Assembly: GCA_029834535.1 (NCBI GenBank) | Contig: JAQMWT010000198.1 | Coordinates: 36,515-100,514 of the forward strand | Length of the DNA stretch: 64,000 nucleotides | Direction of reading: 5' to 3' | From: Chrysophaeum taylorii | Taxonomy: Eukaryota; Sar; Pelagophyceae; Pelagomonadales; Pelagomonadaceae | Part shown: piece after piece, positions 1 to 9,010 of the stretch | Position numbering within the stretch: the first letter of the stretch is position 1 | Layout: the number at the start of each line of letters is the position of its first letter | Made by a program: the position numbers and the translations under genes | The notes under the pieces: model-generated | Database searches by the model: none | Seen by the model: the letters and a program-made list of their open reading frames with translations, nothing else | What the model was told of the DNA's origin: nothing

Positions 1-212
1 TGGGGACGCTAGAAGAAGACTAGGCGCGTGCTCGTCGGGCAATCAATCGCACCAACAACCAAAGCAGAAGAAACACCCCCAATCAGTTCGTTCGCTCGTT
101 CGTTGGCAGTATTGTTGCTGCGACCAACAAGTCCAGTCGTGCGCGCAGCGCGAAAAATCCAAGCGTTTATTCGTCGAGACGACCAAATCCCAAGCATCGT
201 CTGTTCGTTCGT

Positions 213-1020
213 TTAGCGGCGGTCGTCGAGATCGACGCGAAGGTAGCTGCGGGGACATGAATGAAGAAGGGGCCTCGACGCACTCTCGTTCGAAGCGCAT
301 GCCGTCGGTGTCGCGCGCGGCGGCCTCGGCGTCGCGGACGTCTTCGAAACTGCGCGAGCGCTTGACGCGAGGAAGCGACTCTAGACCTCACGAGACGACG
401 GCTTCGACCCGTCCCGAGCGCGAGCCGCGACGAACTTCGATGTAGTCGATGCGGCCGTACTTGTAATAGAGGTCATCGATCTCTCGCTCGTTGATGTCTT
501 CGGGGAGCCCCGAGACGAAGACGCGACCGGGCGGCGGGCGGCGCTGGCGGTCGTCGCGCCGATGGTCGCGCCGGTCGGCGTCGCGGCGATCGTAGTCGCG
601 GCGCATCATGTTGGGGGGGGGTCGCGGGCGGGCGATGTTGACGCGAATGACGCGGCCGTCGAACTCGCGGTTGTTGAGTTCCTCGCACGCTTCCTCCGCT
701 TGGCGCGCCTCGGCAAACGTCACGAAGCAAAAGCCCCGCGGCTGGCGCCTGTCGTCTACCGGCAGAAAAATATCCTCGACCAGCCCGAACCGACCGAACT
801 CCTCCTCGATGTACCGCTTCGTGGTCCGGAAATCGAGGTTTCCAACGTATATCTGCCGCCCGACGGTCTCGTTAACGGTCTTGCGAGGCCGCGAGCTCGC
901 GGACCCATCGTCCTCCGAGTCGCGTCGCCGCTTGAGCCCGTTGCCCCCCTCGCCTTCCTGGTACACGTACGCCTCTTGCGGCTTTCCCGAGGGCTCCTCG
1001 GCTCGTTCGCTGTTCGCCAT
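213..1020 (-). CDS. SR-type splicing factor with two RRM domains (3 exons)
   Basis: Likely pre-mRNA splicing or mRNA-binding protein of the SRSF1 type, acting in the nucleus. RRM1 (about residues 55-130) shows RNP2 IYVGNL and RNP1 RGFCFVTF; an Arg/Asp-rich linker follows; RRM2 starts at RVFVSGLPEDI. RRM2 is complete only after removing two tiny introns, 350-391 (42 nt, gtgagg...gcag) and 247-283 (37 nt, gtgcgt...gcag), which gives VVSFEDVRDAEAA and then FERDYLRVDLDDRR and a stop. Exons 1020-392, 349-284 and 246-213 total 729 nt, giving 242 residues. The ATG at 1020 is the first in frame. There is no RS tail after RRM2, which is unusual for an SR protein. It is divergent with the ankyrin gene at 1191, so the 170 bp between them must hold both promoters. 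The fold is certain; the splicing role is inferred from family. Confidence 0.88.
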
Positions 1021-1190
1021 TCTCCTCCCTCGATTATTATTATCCTAAGGCGGCGGTAAGGCTTGCGATGATGACTTTTCCGGTGTAACCGAATGTAAAG
1101 AAACACACCGAATGCTCCGCTACACCACCACCTATCCAAGTTCCCCAACATCCTCGTCAACCCCCTCGCCGCACCACTCGAAACCGAATA

Positions 1191-2258
1191 ATGCTCGACT
1201 TCGGGCGCTTTTTGGTCAACGCCGACGCTAGTGCGAAGGGGCGGCCAATGCCCAAGGCCGCGCGCGCGACGCAGCAGCTCTGGGTGACGGTGCGAAAGAA
1301 CCAAGTTGCGGCCGCAAGGGTCCTGCTCCGGCGCGGCGCCAACCCCAACACGCGCGACGAGGCAAGACGGACGCCCTCTTGGGTGGCCGCCTGGCACGAT
1401 CTGCCCGACCTGGTCCTGCTCCTGCGAGACCACGGGGCCGACCTCAACCTTGCCGACGCCGACGGCGACGCGCCCCTTGCCGCCGCCGCGCGAAACGGTT
1501 CGTTCGATGCTGCGAGAGCCGCGATCGAGAGCGGCGCGCGACTCGACCGCCGCAACGACGATGCCCAAACGGCGCTCTGGCACGCAGCGCACAACGGCCA
1601 CCTTCCCGTTGTCAAACTTCTTGGGGTCGCGGGCGCCGACCTCGGCGCGGCCGACGCCGCCGGCAGAAACCCTCTATGGATTTCCGCCGCGAACGGTCGC
1701 GGCGCCGTCGTCGCGGCGCTCCTAGAACTCGGCGCCGACCCGACGACGCCCGACGCCACCGGCGCGACCTGCCTCCACGCGGCGACCCTCGCCGGCTTGC
1801 CCGACGTCGTCGGGCTGCTCCTCAGACAAAATCCCCCCCTCCTCGAGACCCCCGACCGCGACGGCCGCACTCCCCTCTGGCTCGCAGCGAGGGACAACAA
1901 CGTTGACGTTGCCCGCGCCTTGCTCGACCACGGCGCCGACAAGCAAAAGGTGGCGCTCTCCGGCCGCACCGTGCTCGAAATCGCCCGCGCGCGACGACAC
2001 CAACCCATCCTCGACCTCTTCGCGACGCACAAACCTCCAGACACAGTAACAAACCTCCGTCGAACCTCTGTACCACCTTTCCGTGCGGACCACCCCGCGC
2101 CATCTCCGACCACCATCAACTCGTCGGAGGCGCCCACTCATTCTTACCAGGCGCCATCCGGCACAACAACATCCTTGGGAGGAGAAGAGCCTCCAACGCG
2201 CCCCGTGATCAAGGCGCGAGCGGGCGTCCGCATCTTCGACGCCCTCCCTAAGATGTAA
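1191..2258 (+). CDS. Ankyrin-repeat protein
   Basis: Single-exon gene of 355 residues. From about residue 27 to 285 there are seven to eight ankyrin repeats with the usual spacing; examples are LLRRGANPNTRDEARRTPSW, LLRDHGADLNLADADGDAPL, LLELGADPTTPDATGATCLH and LLDHGADKQKVALSGRTVL. Ankyrin repeats bind other proteins, so this is a scaffold or adaptor whose partner cannot be read from the sequence. The C-terminal 80 residues are Pro/Thr/Ser-rich and look disordered. No signal peptide or membrane segment is visible. ATG at 1191 is the first Met and gives the full repeat set. It shares a 170-bp divergent promoter region with the RRM gene. Confidence 0.85.
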   Translation: MLDFGRFLVNADASAKGRPMPKAARATQQLWVTVRKNQVAAARVLLRRGANPNTRDEARRTPSWVAAWHDLPDLVLLLRDHGADLNLADADGDAPLAAAARNGSFDAARAAIESGARLDRRNDDAQTALWHAAHNGHLPVVKLLGVAGADLGAADAAGRNPLWISAANGRGAVVAALLELGADPTTPDATGATCLHAATLAGLPDVVGLLLRQNPPLLETPDRDGRTPLWLAARDNNVDVARALLDHGADKQKVALSGRTVLEIARARRHQPILDLFATHKPPDTVTNLRRTSVPPFRADHPAPSPTTINSSEAPTHSYQAPSGTTTSLGGEEPPTRPVIKARAGVRIFDALPKM

Positions 2259-2592
2259 CAGTGCCGTCTCTCCTCGCTGGGAGCCGCGCCGTCTTATGGT
2301 TGTGACTTGAGGGCCTCGTCTCCTCACCTCCCGCAGGTTTCTGAGCAAGCGAGCATCTTTTCTTCTTCGCGCGCTAGTGTTCTCGAATAGTAATGGTGTT
2401 TCATCATTAGCCATGACGGTCGTCGAGTTCGAGTCTGCCCCCAGAGCAAGCCGAGCATAGTTTTTTTCGCCACTTCAAAGGCACGCGTTGTGCGTTGCCG
2501 AGGAAGGTGTGCCGCTTTACGTACCGGAGCTTGTTGGGCCGTGATGGTTGATATTGCACGGGGAACAGCAGAGACAAATCACTCGTCGTCTC
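2259..2592. other. Intergenic, no gene seen
   Basis: About 330 bases between the ankyrin gene and a weak ORF on the other strand. I see no conserved coding signal, RNA gene or repeat. Confidence 0.5.
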
Positions 2593-3414
2593 TCAGAGTT
2601 TCATCCAGCCAGCCAGTACGATGATAGGTTGACGCCCCAACAAGAGGGATTGCCGCGCGGCTTCCAAGGGACTCGGCCAGCAGCGTTCGCAGCAGCATTT
2701 TGAAGTCGTGAGCAAAGTCGTCGGATATAACATAGGTCTGAAGTCCGAAACGCATCTGCTGGTAAACTGCTTCTTCAAGCCCTCACGTCGCCACAGCGAC
2801 CCAAAGCCGGCATCACTACAGGCAAGGGGCACGCACGAGCTCTGGGAGATTAAGGCACTTTTCGGCCCCGTCGCGAAAATAACAGGGAACACTCTTCGTC
2901 GTTGGCCGCAACTTGACGACTGCGTCGACATCATCAACGCTGCGCGACGACAAGCTAGAAAGTGGTTCAGTCGCTCGCAATTCTCCCTCCAATCTGCCGT
3001 GAAAACCCCACGCCATCGGGTGGGAGTTTGATCGGAAAAAGCGCCGCAGGACAAATGGCCGTTGCTGCGTTCTATGTTTCTGCCTATGAGCATTTCATCC
3101 TCTTTTCTTAGCTGCTGCCTGCTTTTGGTTTTCCAATTTTTCAATGGTGCATCCGGCAGCTGTCGTGCAAAAAAACTCTCCAGGGCCTTCGCTTTGAGAA
3201 ATTGGCAAATTCTCTGAAAGGAGTCGGGGACTTCCTTCTGCTCAAACTCAAGACTCTGCGAGATCTCGCAACCTGCTCGACGATGACCTCGCAGTGCATT
3301 AAAAACCGCATATGCCGGCGGCCCGCGATGAGAGTCGTATGTTTGACGACGACCAACCAGCGGCCGACGGTGCAAAATGCTGCTATCTAGCTCAGAGGGC
3401 GATGAACACAACAT
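2593..3414 (-). CDS. Unrecognised ORF, 273 residues
   Basis: An ATG-initiated open frame of 273 codons in DNA that is less GC-rich than the neighbouring genes, so a frame this long is unlikely by chance. I recognise no family. The product is basic, with scattered Cys and Trp, and has a central segment around LPDAPLKNWKTKSRQQLRKE; there is no clear signal peptide, membrane helix or repeat. A 107-codon frame on the opposite strand (2708-3031) overlaps it and could equally be the real one. It may be a young gene, a fragment of a mobile element or a chance ORF. Confidence 0.3.
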   Translation of the reverse strand: MLCSSPSELDSSILHRRPLVGRRQTYDSHRGPPAYAVFNALRGHRRAGCEISQSLEFEQKEVPDSFQRICQFLKAKALESFFARQLPDAPLKNWKTKSRQQLRKEDEMLIGRNIERSNGHLSCGAFSDQTPTRWRGVFTADWRENCERLNHFLACRRAALMMSTQSSSCGQRRRVFPVIFATGPKSALISQSSCVPLACSDAGFGSLWRREGLKKQFTSRCVSDFRPMLYPTTLLTTSKCCCERCWPSPLEAARQSLLLGRQPIIVLAGWMKL

Positions 3415-3969
3415 CTGTACATTTTTTGCGTGCTGGTACGCTCGTGTTTTTTACGTTGTAAGCAACCCCAATAATTCTTCACGATGGTGTTTGCGCTCTG
3501 CTAAAATCGCGCCTCGCGTTGTCTGTCGCCCTTCTCGGCGGCGGTCATGACGGTAACGTTTCGTATGCCCAAACGAAGTTCGGCGCGGGCAGAATGCGCT
3601 TCGAGTCGCGTGTGATCGATGTCTATGAAGAACTGAGTCATCACGCGAATTCGGATTGTCGCTTGAGAGTTAATTCTCATGAAATGTGCCTTCCAACGCG
3701 GTGCAAATTCTTTCCTAGTAGACCAGTTTCTACCACACTCTTTGGCATCCATCCATCCCACAAACGGCCGGCCAGCGACACGAATAGCGTGAAGTGACGG
3801 TCTTGGCGACACGTCGATGCTCGTCTCGAGATCTCGACCTTGACCTTTTGTGCACAAACCACACTTGATAAAATGAACAAAACACCAAAAAAGTTTTGGG
3901 CGAAATCTTCAACACGGGGAACGAAAGTGTTTAATAAAGCCGTTGGTCCCATCTCCGCCTGCGGCGACG
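3415..3969. other. Intergenic, no gene seen
   Basis: About 550 bases upstream of the NOP9-like gene. Only short frames on either strand; nothing resembles a known domain. The last 100 bases probably contain the promoter of the gene at 3970. Confidence 0.5.
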
Positions 3970-5784
3970 ATGAGCAGCAGGTGTTTGAAGCCCCGAAAGG
4001 CCAAACGCGAGACGTTGTCGTACCTCGAGTCGAGTCTGGCGTCTAGTCCAGATCGAGAGGGCGTTGCGAACATCGTGCGCGAGCTTCGGTACGAGGCGGC
4101 GTCGGTCGCCACCGACAAGCAGGGGAGCGCGTTGGTCGAGGGGATTGCGCGGCTCGCGTCGCCGCGGTGTGTCGAGCGGTTGTGTCGATGGTGCAGTCCG
4201 TATGCGGGGTTCTTGGCCCGGCACCGCCACTCGTCGCACGTCCTGCAGACGTTGCTCGCGGTTCTGGCCAAGTCGTCGTCGGTCGAGTCGTCCGAGTCGT
4301 CGTCCGAGTCCGAAGACGAAGGGGAATCGAGCGTGTGGAGGAACCTTGCGGCATGCGGGCGCGGTGCGCGATGCGGTATCGCGTTGTGGCGGGCGTTGCG
4401 CGAGGAGGCGACGACGACAGAGTTATTTATGGACGGTAGCGCGTCGCACGTCGCGCGCGCGGCGACGTCGGCTCTCGCGGGCCTGCCGGTCGTGTCGGAG
4501 CGGCGGGGGCGGCGGAGCGAGCGGCACGCGCACTGCATCGACGACGCGGCGCACCTCGACCGCGAGGCCCTGCGCAAAATGTGCGCCGAGCGCAAGGACG
4601 AGGCCGGCGCGGCCGAGCTCGGGGCGATCGTTCGCTCGCTCTCGGCCGACGTCGACGGCCTCTCGCGATGCGCGCTCGACGCCTCCGGCGCCCCGAGCCT
4701 CGCGCTCTTGGTGCGCGTGCTGGGGATTGCGGGCGAGACCGAAATGATCCATGCCCTCGCCGCGACGCTCATGAGGCCCGCCGACGCCGTCGCGCGCCTC
4801 TCGAACGACAAGAAAGGATCGGTCGTCGTCGAGGCCCTCCTCGAGACGACGTCGCCGCCCGAGCCGCTGCTCGAGGCCATCGCGGCGCGGCTCCCAGAGT
4901 TTGTGGCGGGAGTGACCTCGAATTACGTCGTGCAGGCCGCGTTCCGCCACGGCCACGCGGGCGAGGCGTGGTTCCGCGCGTTACCCGCCGACCGCGTCCG
5001 CCGCGCCGACCGCCTCGGCGTTCTCTCGGCCGCGCTCGAGGCGGCCGCGCGAGACCGCATCCTCGTCGACAACCTCCTCCCGCAGACTTGGGAGGTGCTA
5101 TTCGACGCGAAAAACGACGCGATCAGGGAACACGGGGCGCGCGCGGCCGCTGCAGCCCTCGAACTCGCGAGAGACCGCGTCGTCCTCCCGCGCGACGCCC
5201 TCTACGTCGTCGTCAGAGATGCGAATCTTCCCTGGAATCGCGCGCTCCTCGACGCCCTCCTCGCTGACGGTGACGGGGCTAGCCTTTTGGCACGCGCCGT
5301 CGCGGCGGGGGACGTCCGCGCCCTCGTCGCGGACCGCGAGACGGCATTTCTGAGGCTCTTTCGCCGCGTTCGATCCAACGATCGAGCTGCCCTCCTCGAA
5401 CCCCTCGAGCCCGCCCTCAAAGACCTCCAGAACCGAGCGCCCGCCCTGGTGACCGCGACGAGGCTCGACCTCTTCTGTTCTTCGAGGAAAAAATGGGCGT
5501 CGGCTTGCGACCGCGAGGCCGACGCGCACCGCAAAACCCGCCCGCTGCCGTCTCAAAAAAAAGCCGAGACCCTCGACGCGACCAGGGACCGCCTTCTCAA
5601 GCGCGTTTCCAAGGGCAAGACGGTTGCGGACCTCCTCCCCGCCATCGTCGACGAACAAGGGGGGGAGGGCAAATCCTTGAGGTCCCTCAAGGAGAAGAAA
5701 AGGAGGCGAGCCGACTTTCGTGACCCGAACGGCGGCGGCGAAAAGAAGAACAAGAAGAAGAAGAAGAAGACTAGTGGTGAATAA
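3970..5784 (+). CDS. NOP9-like nucleolar Pumilio-repeat protein
   Basis: Probable homologue of yeast Nop9, which binds the 20S pre-rRNA near the 3' end of 18S rRNA during small-subunit maturation in the nucleolus. The 604-residue product contains Puf-type helical repeats with the family's signature turns: VATDKQGSALVEGIARLASP near the N terminus, RHSSHVLQTLL, LSNDKKGSVVVEALLETTSP and VTSNYVVQAAFRHGHAGEAW in the middle. An acidic Ser/Glu stretch interrupts the first repeats. The C terminus is Lys-rich and ends in KKNKKKKKKTSGE, a nucleolar-localisation type tail. ATG at 3970 is chosen because upstream in-frame starts are non-ATG. The gene converges with the ADC synthase gene, whose stop is 75 bp away. 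NOP9 is preferred over canonical Pumilio because the repeats are irregular and spread along the whole protein. Confidence 0.7.
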   Translation: MSSRCLKPRKAKRETLSYLESSLASSPDREGVANIVRELRYEAASVATDKQGSALVEGIARLASPRCVERLCRWCSPYAGFLARHRHSSHVLQTLLAVLAKSSSVESSESSSESEDEGESSVWRNLAACGRGARCGIALWRALREEATTTELFMDGSASHVARAATSALAGLPVVSERRGRRSERHAHCIDDAAHLDREALRKMCAERKDEAGAAELGAIVRSLSADVDGLSRCALDASGAPSLALLVRVLGIAGETEMIHALAATLMRPADAVARLSNDKKGSVVVEALLETTSPPEPLLEAIAARLPEFVAGVTSNYVVQAAFRHGHAGEAWFRALPADRVRRADRLGVLSAALEAAARDRILVDNLLPQTWEVLFDAKNDAIREHGARAAAAALELARDRVVLPRDALYVVVRDANLPWNRALLDALLADGDGASLLARAVAAGDVRALVADRETAFLRLFRRVRSNDRAALLEPLEPALKDLQNRAPALVTATRLDLFCSSRKKWASACDREADAHRKTRPLPSQKKAETLDATRDRLLKRVSKGKTVADLLPAIVDEQGGEGKSLRSLKEKKRRRADFRDPNGGGEKKNKKKKKKTSGE

Positions 5785-5858
5785 TAATACTACTCCTCTA
5801 ATGAGGCGGCTCGTGGGTGAGCGGGCGGGGGGTTCAATACAAACAAGAGGCTGCAGCG

Positions 5859-5886
5859 TCACCTGCTGTGCAGCCACCGCGGAGCA

Positions 5887-5921
<35 letters not shown>

Positions 5922-8285
5922 AGCGCGAGACGTCGTCGCGGATAGCAGGGACGACGGCTGACCATCATCATCATCATCATCATCATCGAGATCTTCGTCG
6001 TCGTCGTCGTCGTCGAAAAGAGGATCATCACGTGCGAAGGAGTCGGGCTTGAGGGTCGAACCGAAGGCCGCGAGGACGGCGTTTGCCTTGAGCTTGAGCT
6101 CGGCCCACTCGCTGGGGATATCCGAGAGCGCGGTGAGCGCGCCGCCGGCACCGACTCTGACGGTCCACGAGTCGTGATGATCTGAGGCGTGCGTGAAGAC
6201 GGCGGTGCGGATGACGACGGCGAGGTCGGCGTCGCCGGTAAGCGACAGAAAACCGAGCGCCCCAGAGTAGCAACCGCGGGGGACTCGTGCCTCGAGGTCG
6301 TGGATGATTTCGCAGGTTCGTCGTTTTGGCGCGCCGGTCATGGATCCGGGGGGGAAGGTGGCGTCGATGGCGTCGAGGGCGTCGGCGCCTTGCCGGAGAC
6401 GACCCCTGACGGTCGTGACGAGCTGGTGAACAGTCGCGAAGCTCTCGACGGCGGCGAGTTTGTGGACCCTCGCGTCGTCGCAGACTCTGAGGAGGTCGTT
6501 CGTGAGGAGGTCGGCGATCATGAGATTCTCTGCGCGCGTCTTGACCGAGCGCTCGAGTATCGAAGCCTCCATCTCGTCGCGGTCGGGGTCGGCGCTGCGG
6601 GGTGCCGTGCCCTTGATGGGTTTTGCCTCGACGTCGCGGCCCGAGACGCGGAGAAATCTTTCCGGCGAGGAGCTGGCGACGGAAACGTCCGCGAGGTCGA
6701 GAAACGCCGCGTGCGGCGCTCGGTTCGCGCGACGGAGCCGTTCGTACCACTCGAGGGGCGCGCCCCCAACCGTCGCCTGGAACGATGTCGTCAGGCAAAC
6801 CTCGTAGGTGTCGCCGGCAGCGATGCGGTCGAGGGCCAGGCGCGCGCGCCGGCCGTACTCTGTTCTGTCGATCGCGCACTCGAACTCGACCGCGCTCGTC
6901 TTCTCTGGCGGTTTCCACAGCGTCCCGCCGCCGGAAATGCGCGGCTCGAAGCTTGGTACCTCGCCGTCCGCGACGAGCTCGAGCGCCCAGGCGCGCCGCA
7001 GCCGGTGGTGGAAGACGACCGCGCGATCGACGAACGCGAGCGCCGAGTCGGGCGTCGAGTCGGGCGTCGAGTCGTCGTCGTCGTCACCACTACCGGGCGT
7101 GTAGTCGCGCGTCTCGCGACGGAGTTCGTAACCCAGGTAACCGACGAAGCCGAGCTGGAAGTCGAAGGGGAGCGGGAGTGGCCCGTTGGCGGGCCTGCGA
7201 GCCTCGAGCTCCCGCCGGAGGGCGTCGAGGAGCCGTCCCTCGACAACTTTTCTTTGGCCGTCGGGCCGCTCGAACGTCGAGAGGCCCCTCTTGTGGGTCA
7301 CCGCGAAGCCGTGGGGGCCAGTGCCGCCCACGACGCTCACGGGCGCCGCCGTCGAGCCGTCGCCGTCGAGCCAAACGCTCCGCCGCGACTGGTTGTAGAA
7401 GATATCCCTGTACGCGGTCGCGGCGAGCTCCCGGCCGTCGACGTCAGGTGCCCAAGCGGCGACTTGGGTCGCGACGACGCGCCACGAGGTACGGGGCTTT
7501 GGCGCCGCCGCCGCCGCCGCCGCCGCCGCTGTGAGAACCACCGGCATCCCGACCGACCGGGCGCAGCAGTACCGCAGGAAATTCGTGGCGATGAGGTCGC
7601 CGTGGCGCGTCGCGACCGACTCTGGATGGAACTGGACGCCAAAACGAGGAAGACCAACGTGCTCGAGCGCGAGGACGTCGCCCGCCTTGGAGCGCGCCAC
7701 GACGCGCAACGGCGAGGCCCAGAGTCGCCGGTCGTCGAGGACCGTGAGCGAGTGGTATCTAGTTGCCCCAAAGCCCTGCGGCAGGCCGCGAAAGAGCCGA
7801 GCTTCCGGGTCGAAGAACACGCCGTCGACGACGCCGTGCCGTGGGACGCCGAGGGGCGCAACGCACGCGCCCTCCGACCACGCGAGACCCTGGTGCCCCA
7901 GGCACACCCCCAGCACCGGCAAGCTATGCGGCGCGTTCCGAAGGGCGAGCCCGGCTGCCGTCTCGGCAAAATCCAGCGCAGAGCCCGGATGTCCCGGCCC
8001 GGGAGACAGCACGAGCCCGTCCCACTCGCCGAGGAACTCCGAGCTTACCTCGGACCGCAGGGTTGCCGTCAGGGCCTCGTCGTCGTGACCGATTACCGTC
8101 GGCCAGTGGTCGCGCAGGCTATCCCTAGGCGACCCGTGCACGCGACGCGACGCGCTCGCGACCCACCGCGCCACATTCTGCGTGTACGAGTCGTGGCAGT
8201 CGATCAACAGAATTCTGGGCCGAGGTGTCGCGGAGTAAAGGCTCAGTGCGGCCACGCGAGCCGCGTGGACCCACAGCGCAACCAT
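5859..8285 (-). CDS. Bifunctional aminodeoxychorismate synthase (PabA-PabB fusion)
   Basis: Makes 4-amino-4-deoxychorismate from chorismate and glutamine, the first committed step to p-aminobenzoate and folate. Residues about 25-240 are a class I glutamine amidotransferase, with the catalytic Cys in GVCLGHQG and His/Glu in FHPES. The second half is the chorismate-binding domain with PIKGTAPR, DLLTNDLLRV, GSMTGAPK and YSGALGF. The Lys of PIKGT is typical of PabB and separates it from anthranilate synthase, which has PIAGT. The protein is 808 residues, as usual for fused plant and fungal enzymes. The last 60 residues are poly-Asp and poly-Ser from (GAT/GAC)n and (TCG)n microsatellites and are probably disordered. 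The N terminus (MVALWVHAARVAAL) is hydrophobic and might be part of a targeting signal; plant homologues are plastidial. The start lies only 78 bp from the divergent SUKH gene. Confidence 0.93.
5888..6015. repeat. Clustered trinucleotide microsatellites inside coding DNA
   Basis: Three adjacent runs, (CGA)n at about 5889-5923, (CAT)n at 5963-5990 and (TCG)n at 5994-6015, read on the minus strand as Ser and Asp codons of the ADC synthase C terminus. They lie after the last conserved motif, so length changes would be tolerated. Confidence 0.85.
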
Positions 8286-8363
8286 CCTCGCATCGCCACG
8301 CGAGATGTAGAAAATCGCCTCTTTGATTAATCATAGCCCTCTCTTAGCGCCGGCCGTCGCGCG

Positions 8364-8954
8364 ATGCCGCCACACGTGCATGTCGCCGAGGAGGGAAACA
8401 AACGAGCGGGGGCGATGACCCCAGCCGAAATGCGCCAGTGCGTCGTGGACATCGTCGGCTGGTTCGAGGCAAAGGCCCAGACCGACACCGTCGGCGCCTC
8501 CGAGGACGAGATCAAGGCCTTTAGTCGTCGACACGACATCACGCTCCCCCTCGCCCTTGAAGAGTTGTACTTGAAAACCCAGGGCGGCTTGCTGTGGTTC
8601 GAGGAGAAGAAAATGACCTCGCTCCAGGAAGCCGCCAAACTTAGGGACGAGATCAAAGACAACAACAAGAAGAAGGAGAACGACAACAACAATAACAATA
8701 ACGGCGACGACAAGGAGAACAACAAGTACTACCCATTCGCAAACGACGACGAGGAGGACCTCCTCGTTGTCGACTGCGACACCGAGGCCGTCTTCGAATA
8801 CGATCTCTATTCCGGCCTCGGAACCAAGCTCTCCGAGTCCTTCACCGATTTCATCGAAACATACAGAAACCTCCTCCTCGCCGATCACTTCGACTATTTC
8901 GACGACATCGGCCTCGTCGAAAAGGTCGGCATCCAGCCCAATTATGGGAAATAA
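8364..8954 (+). CDS. SMI1/KNR4 (SUKH) domain protein
   Basis: A 196-residue protein with a SUKH-type fold. The N-terminal part shows the family pattern ASEDEIKAFSRRHDITLPLA followed by LEELYLKTQGG, and the C-terminal part has FEYDLYSGLGTKLSESFTDFIETYRN. Between them is an Asn/Lys/Glu/Asp-rich low-complexity insert (about residues 95-125) made of AAC/AAT codons. In fungi the family member Knr4/Smi1 regulates cell-wall synthesis and calcineurin signalling; bacterial members are immunity proteins. No specific role can be assigned here. ATG at 8364 is the first Met; MTPAEMRQ at residue 18 is an alternative start. It is divergent from the ADC synthase gene with 78 bp between starts. Confidence 0.72.
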   Translation: MPPHVHVAEEGNKRAGAMTPAEMRQCVVDIVGWFEAKAQTDTVGASEDEIKAFSRRHDITLPLALEELYLKTQGGLLWFEEKKMTSLQEAAKLRDEIKDNNKKKENDNNNNNNGDDKENNKYYPFANDDEEDLLVVDCDTEAVFEYDLYSGLGTKLSESFTDFIETYRNLLLADHFDYFDDIGLVEKVGIQPNYGK

Positions 8955-9010
8955 GTATGTGTATGTTGGACCAAAAGCGAGATTTTCCCGGGCAAGCTCG
9001 GCGCTAATTC

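Noticed and set aside
2708-3031. A 107-codon plus-strand ORF overlapping the 273-codon minus-strand ORF
   Set aside because: Neither has a known domain; the longer ATG-started frame was preferred, but with low confidence.
5888-6015. Clustered trinucleotide repeats as a CRISPR-like or regulatory array
   Set aside because: They are simple microsatellites within the coding sequence, with no spacers.
5859-8285. Anthranilate synthase instead of aminodeoxychorismate synthase
   Set aside because: The active-site motif is PIKGT with Lys, typical of PabB, and the glutaminase is fused at the N terminus as in folate-pathway fusions.
6189-8330. A 713-codon open frame on the plus strand opposite the ADC synthase gene
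   Set aside because: It is the antisense of a strongly conserved enzyme; in GC-rich DNA with few stops such shadows are common, and it has no domain pattern.
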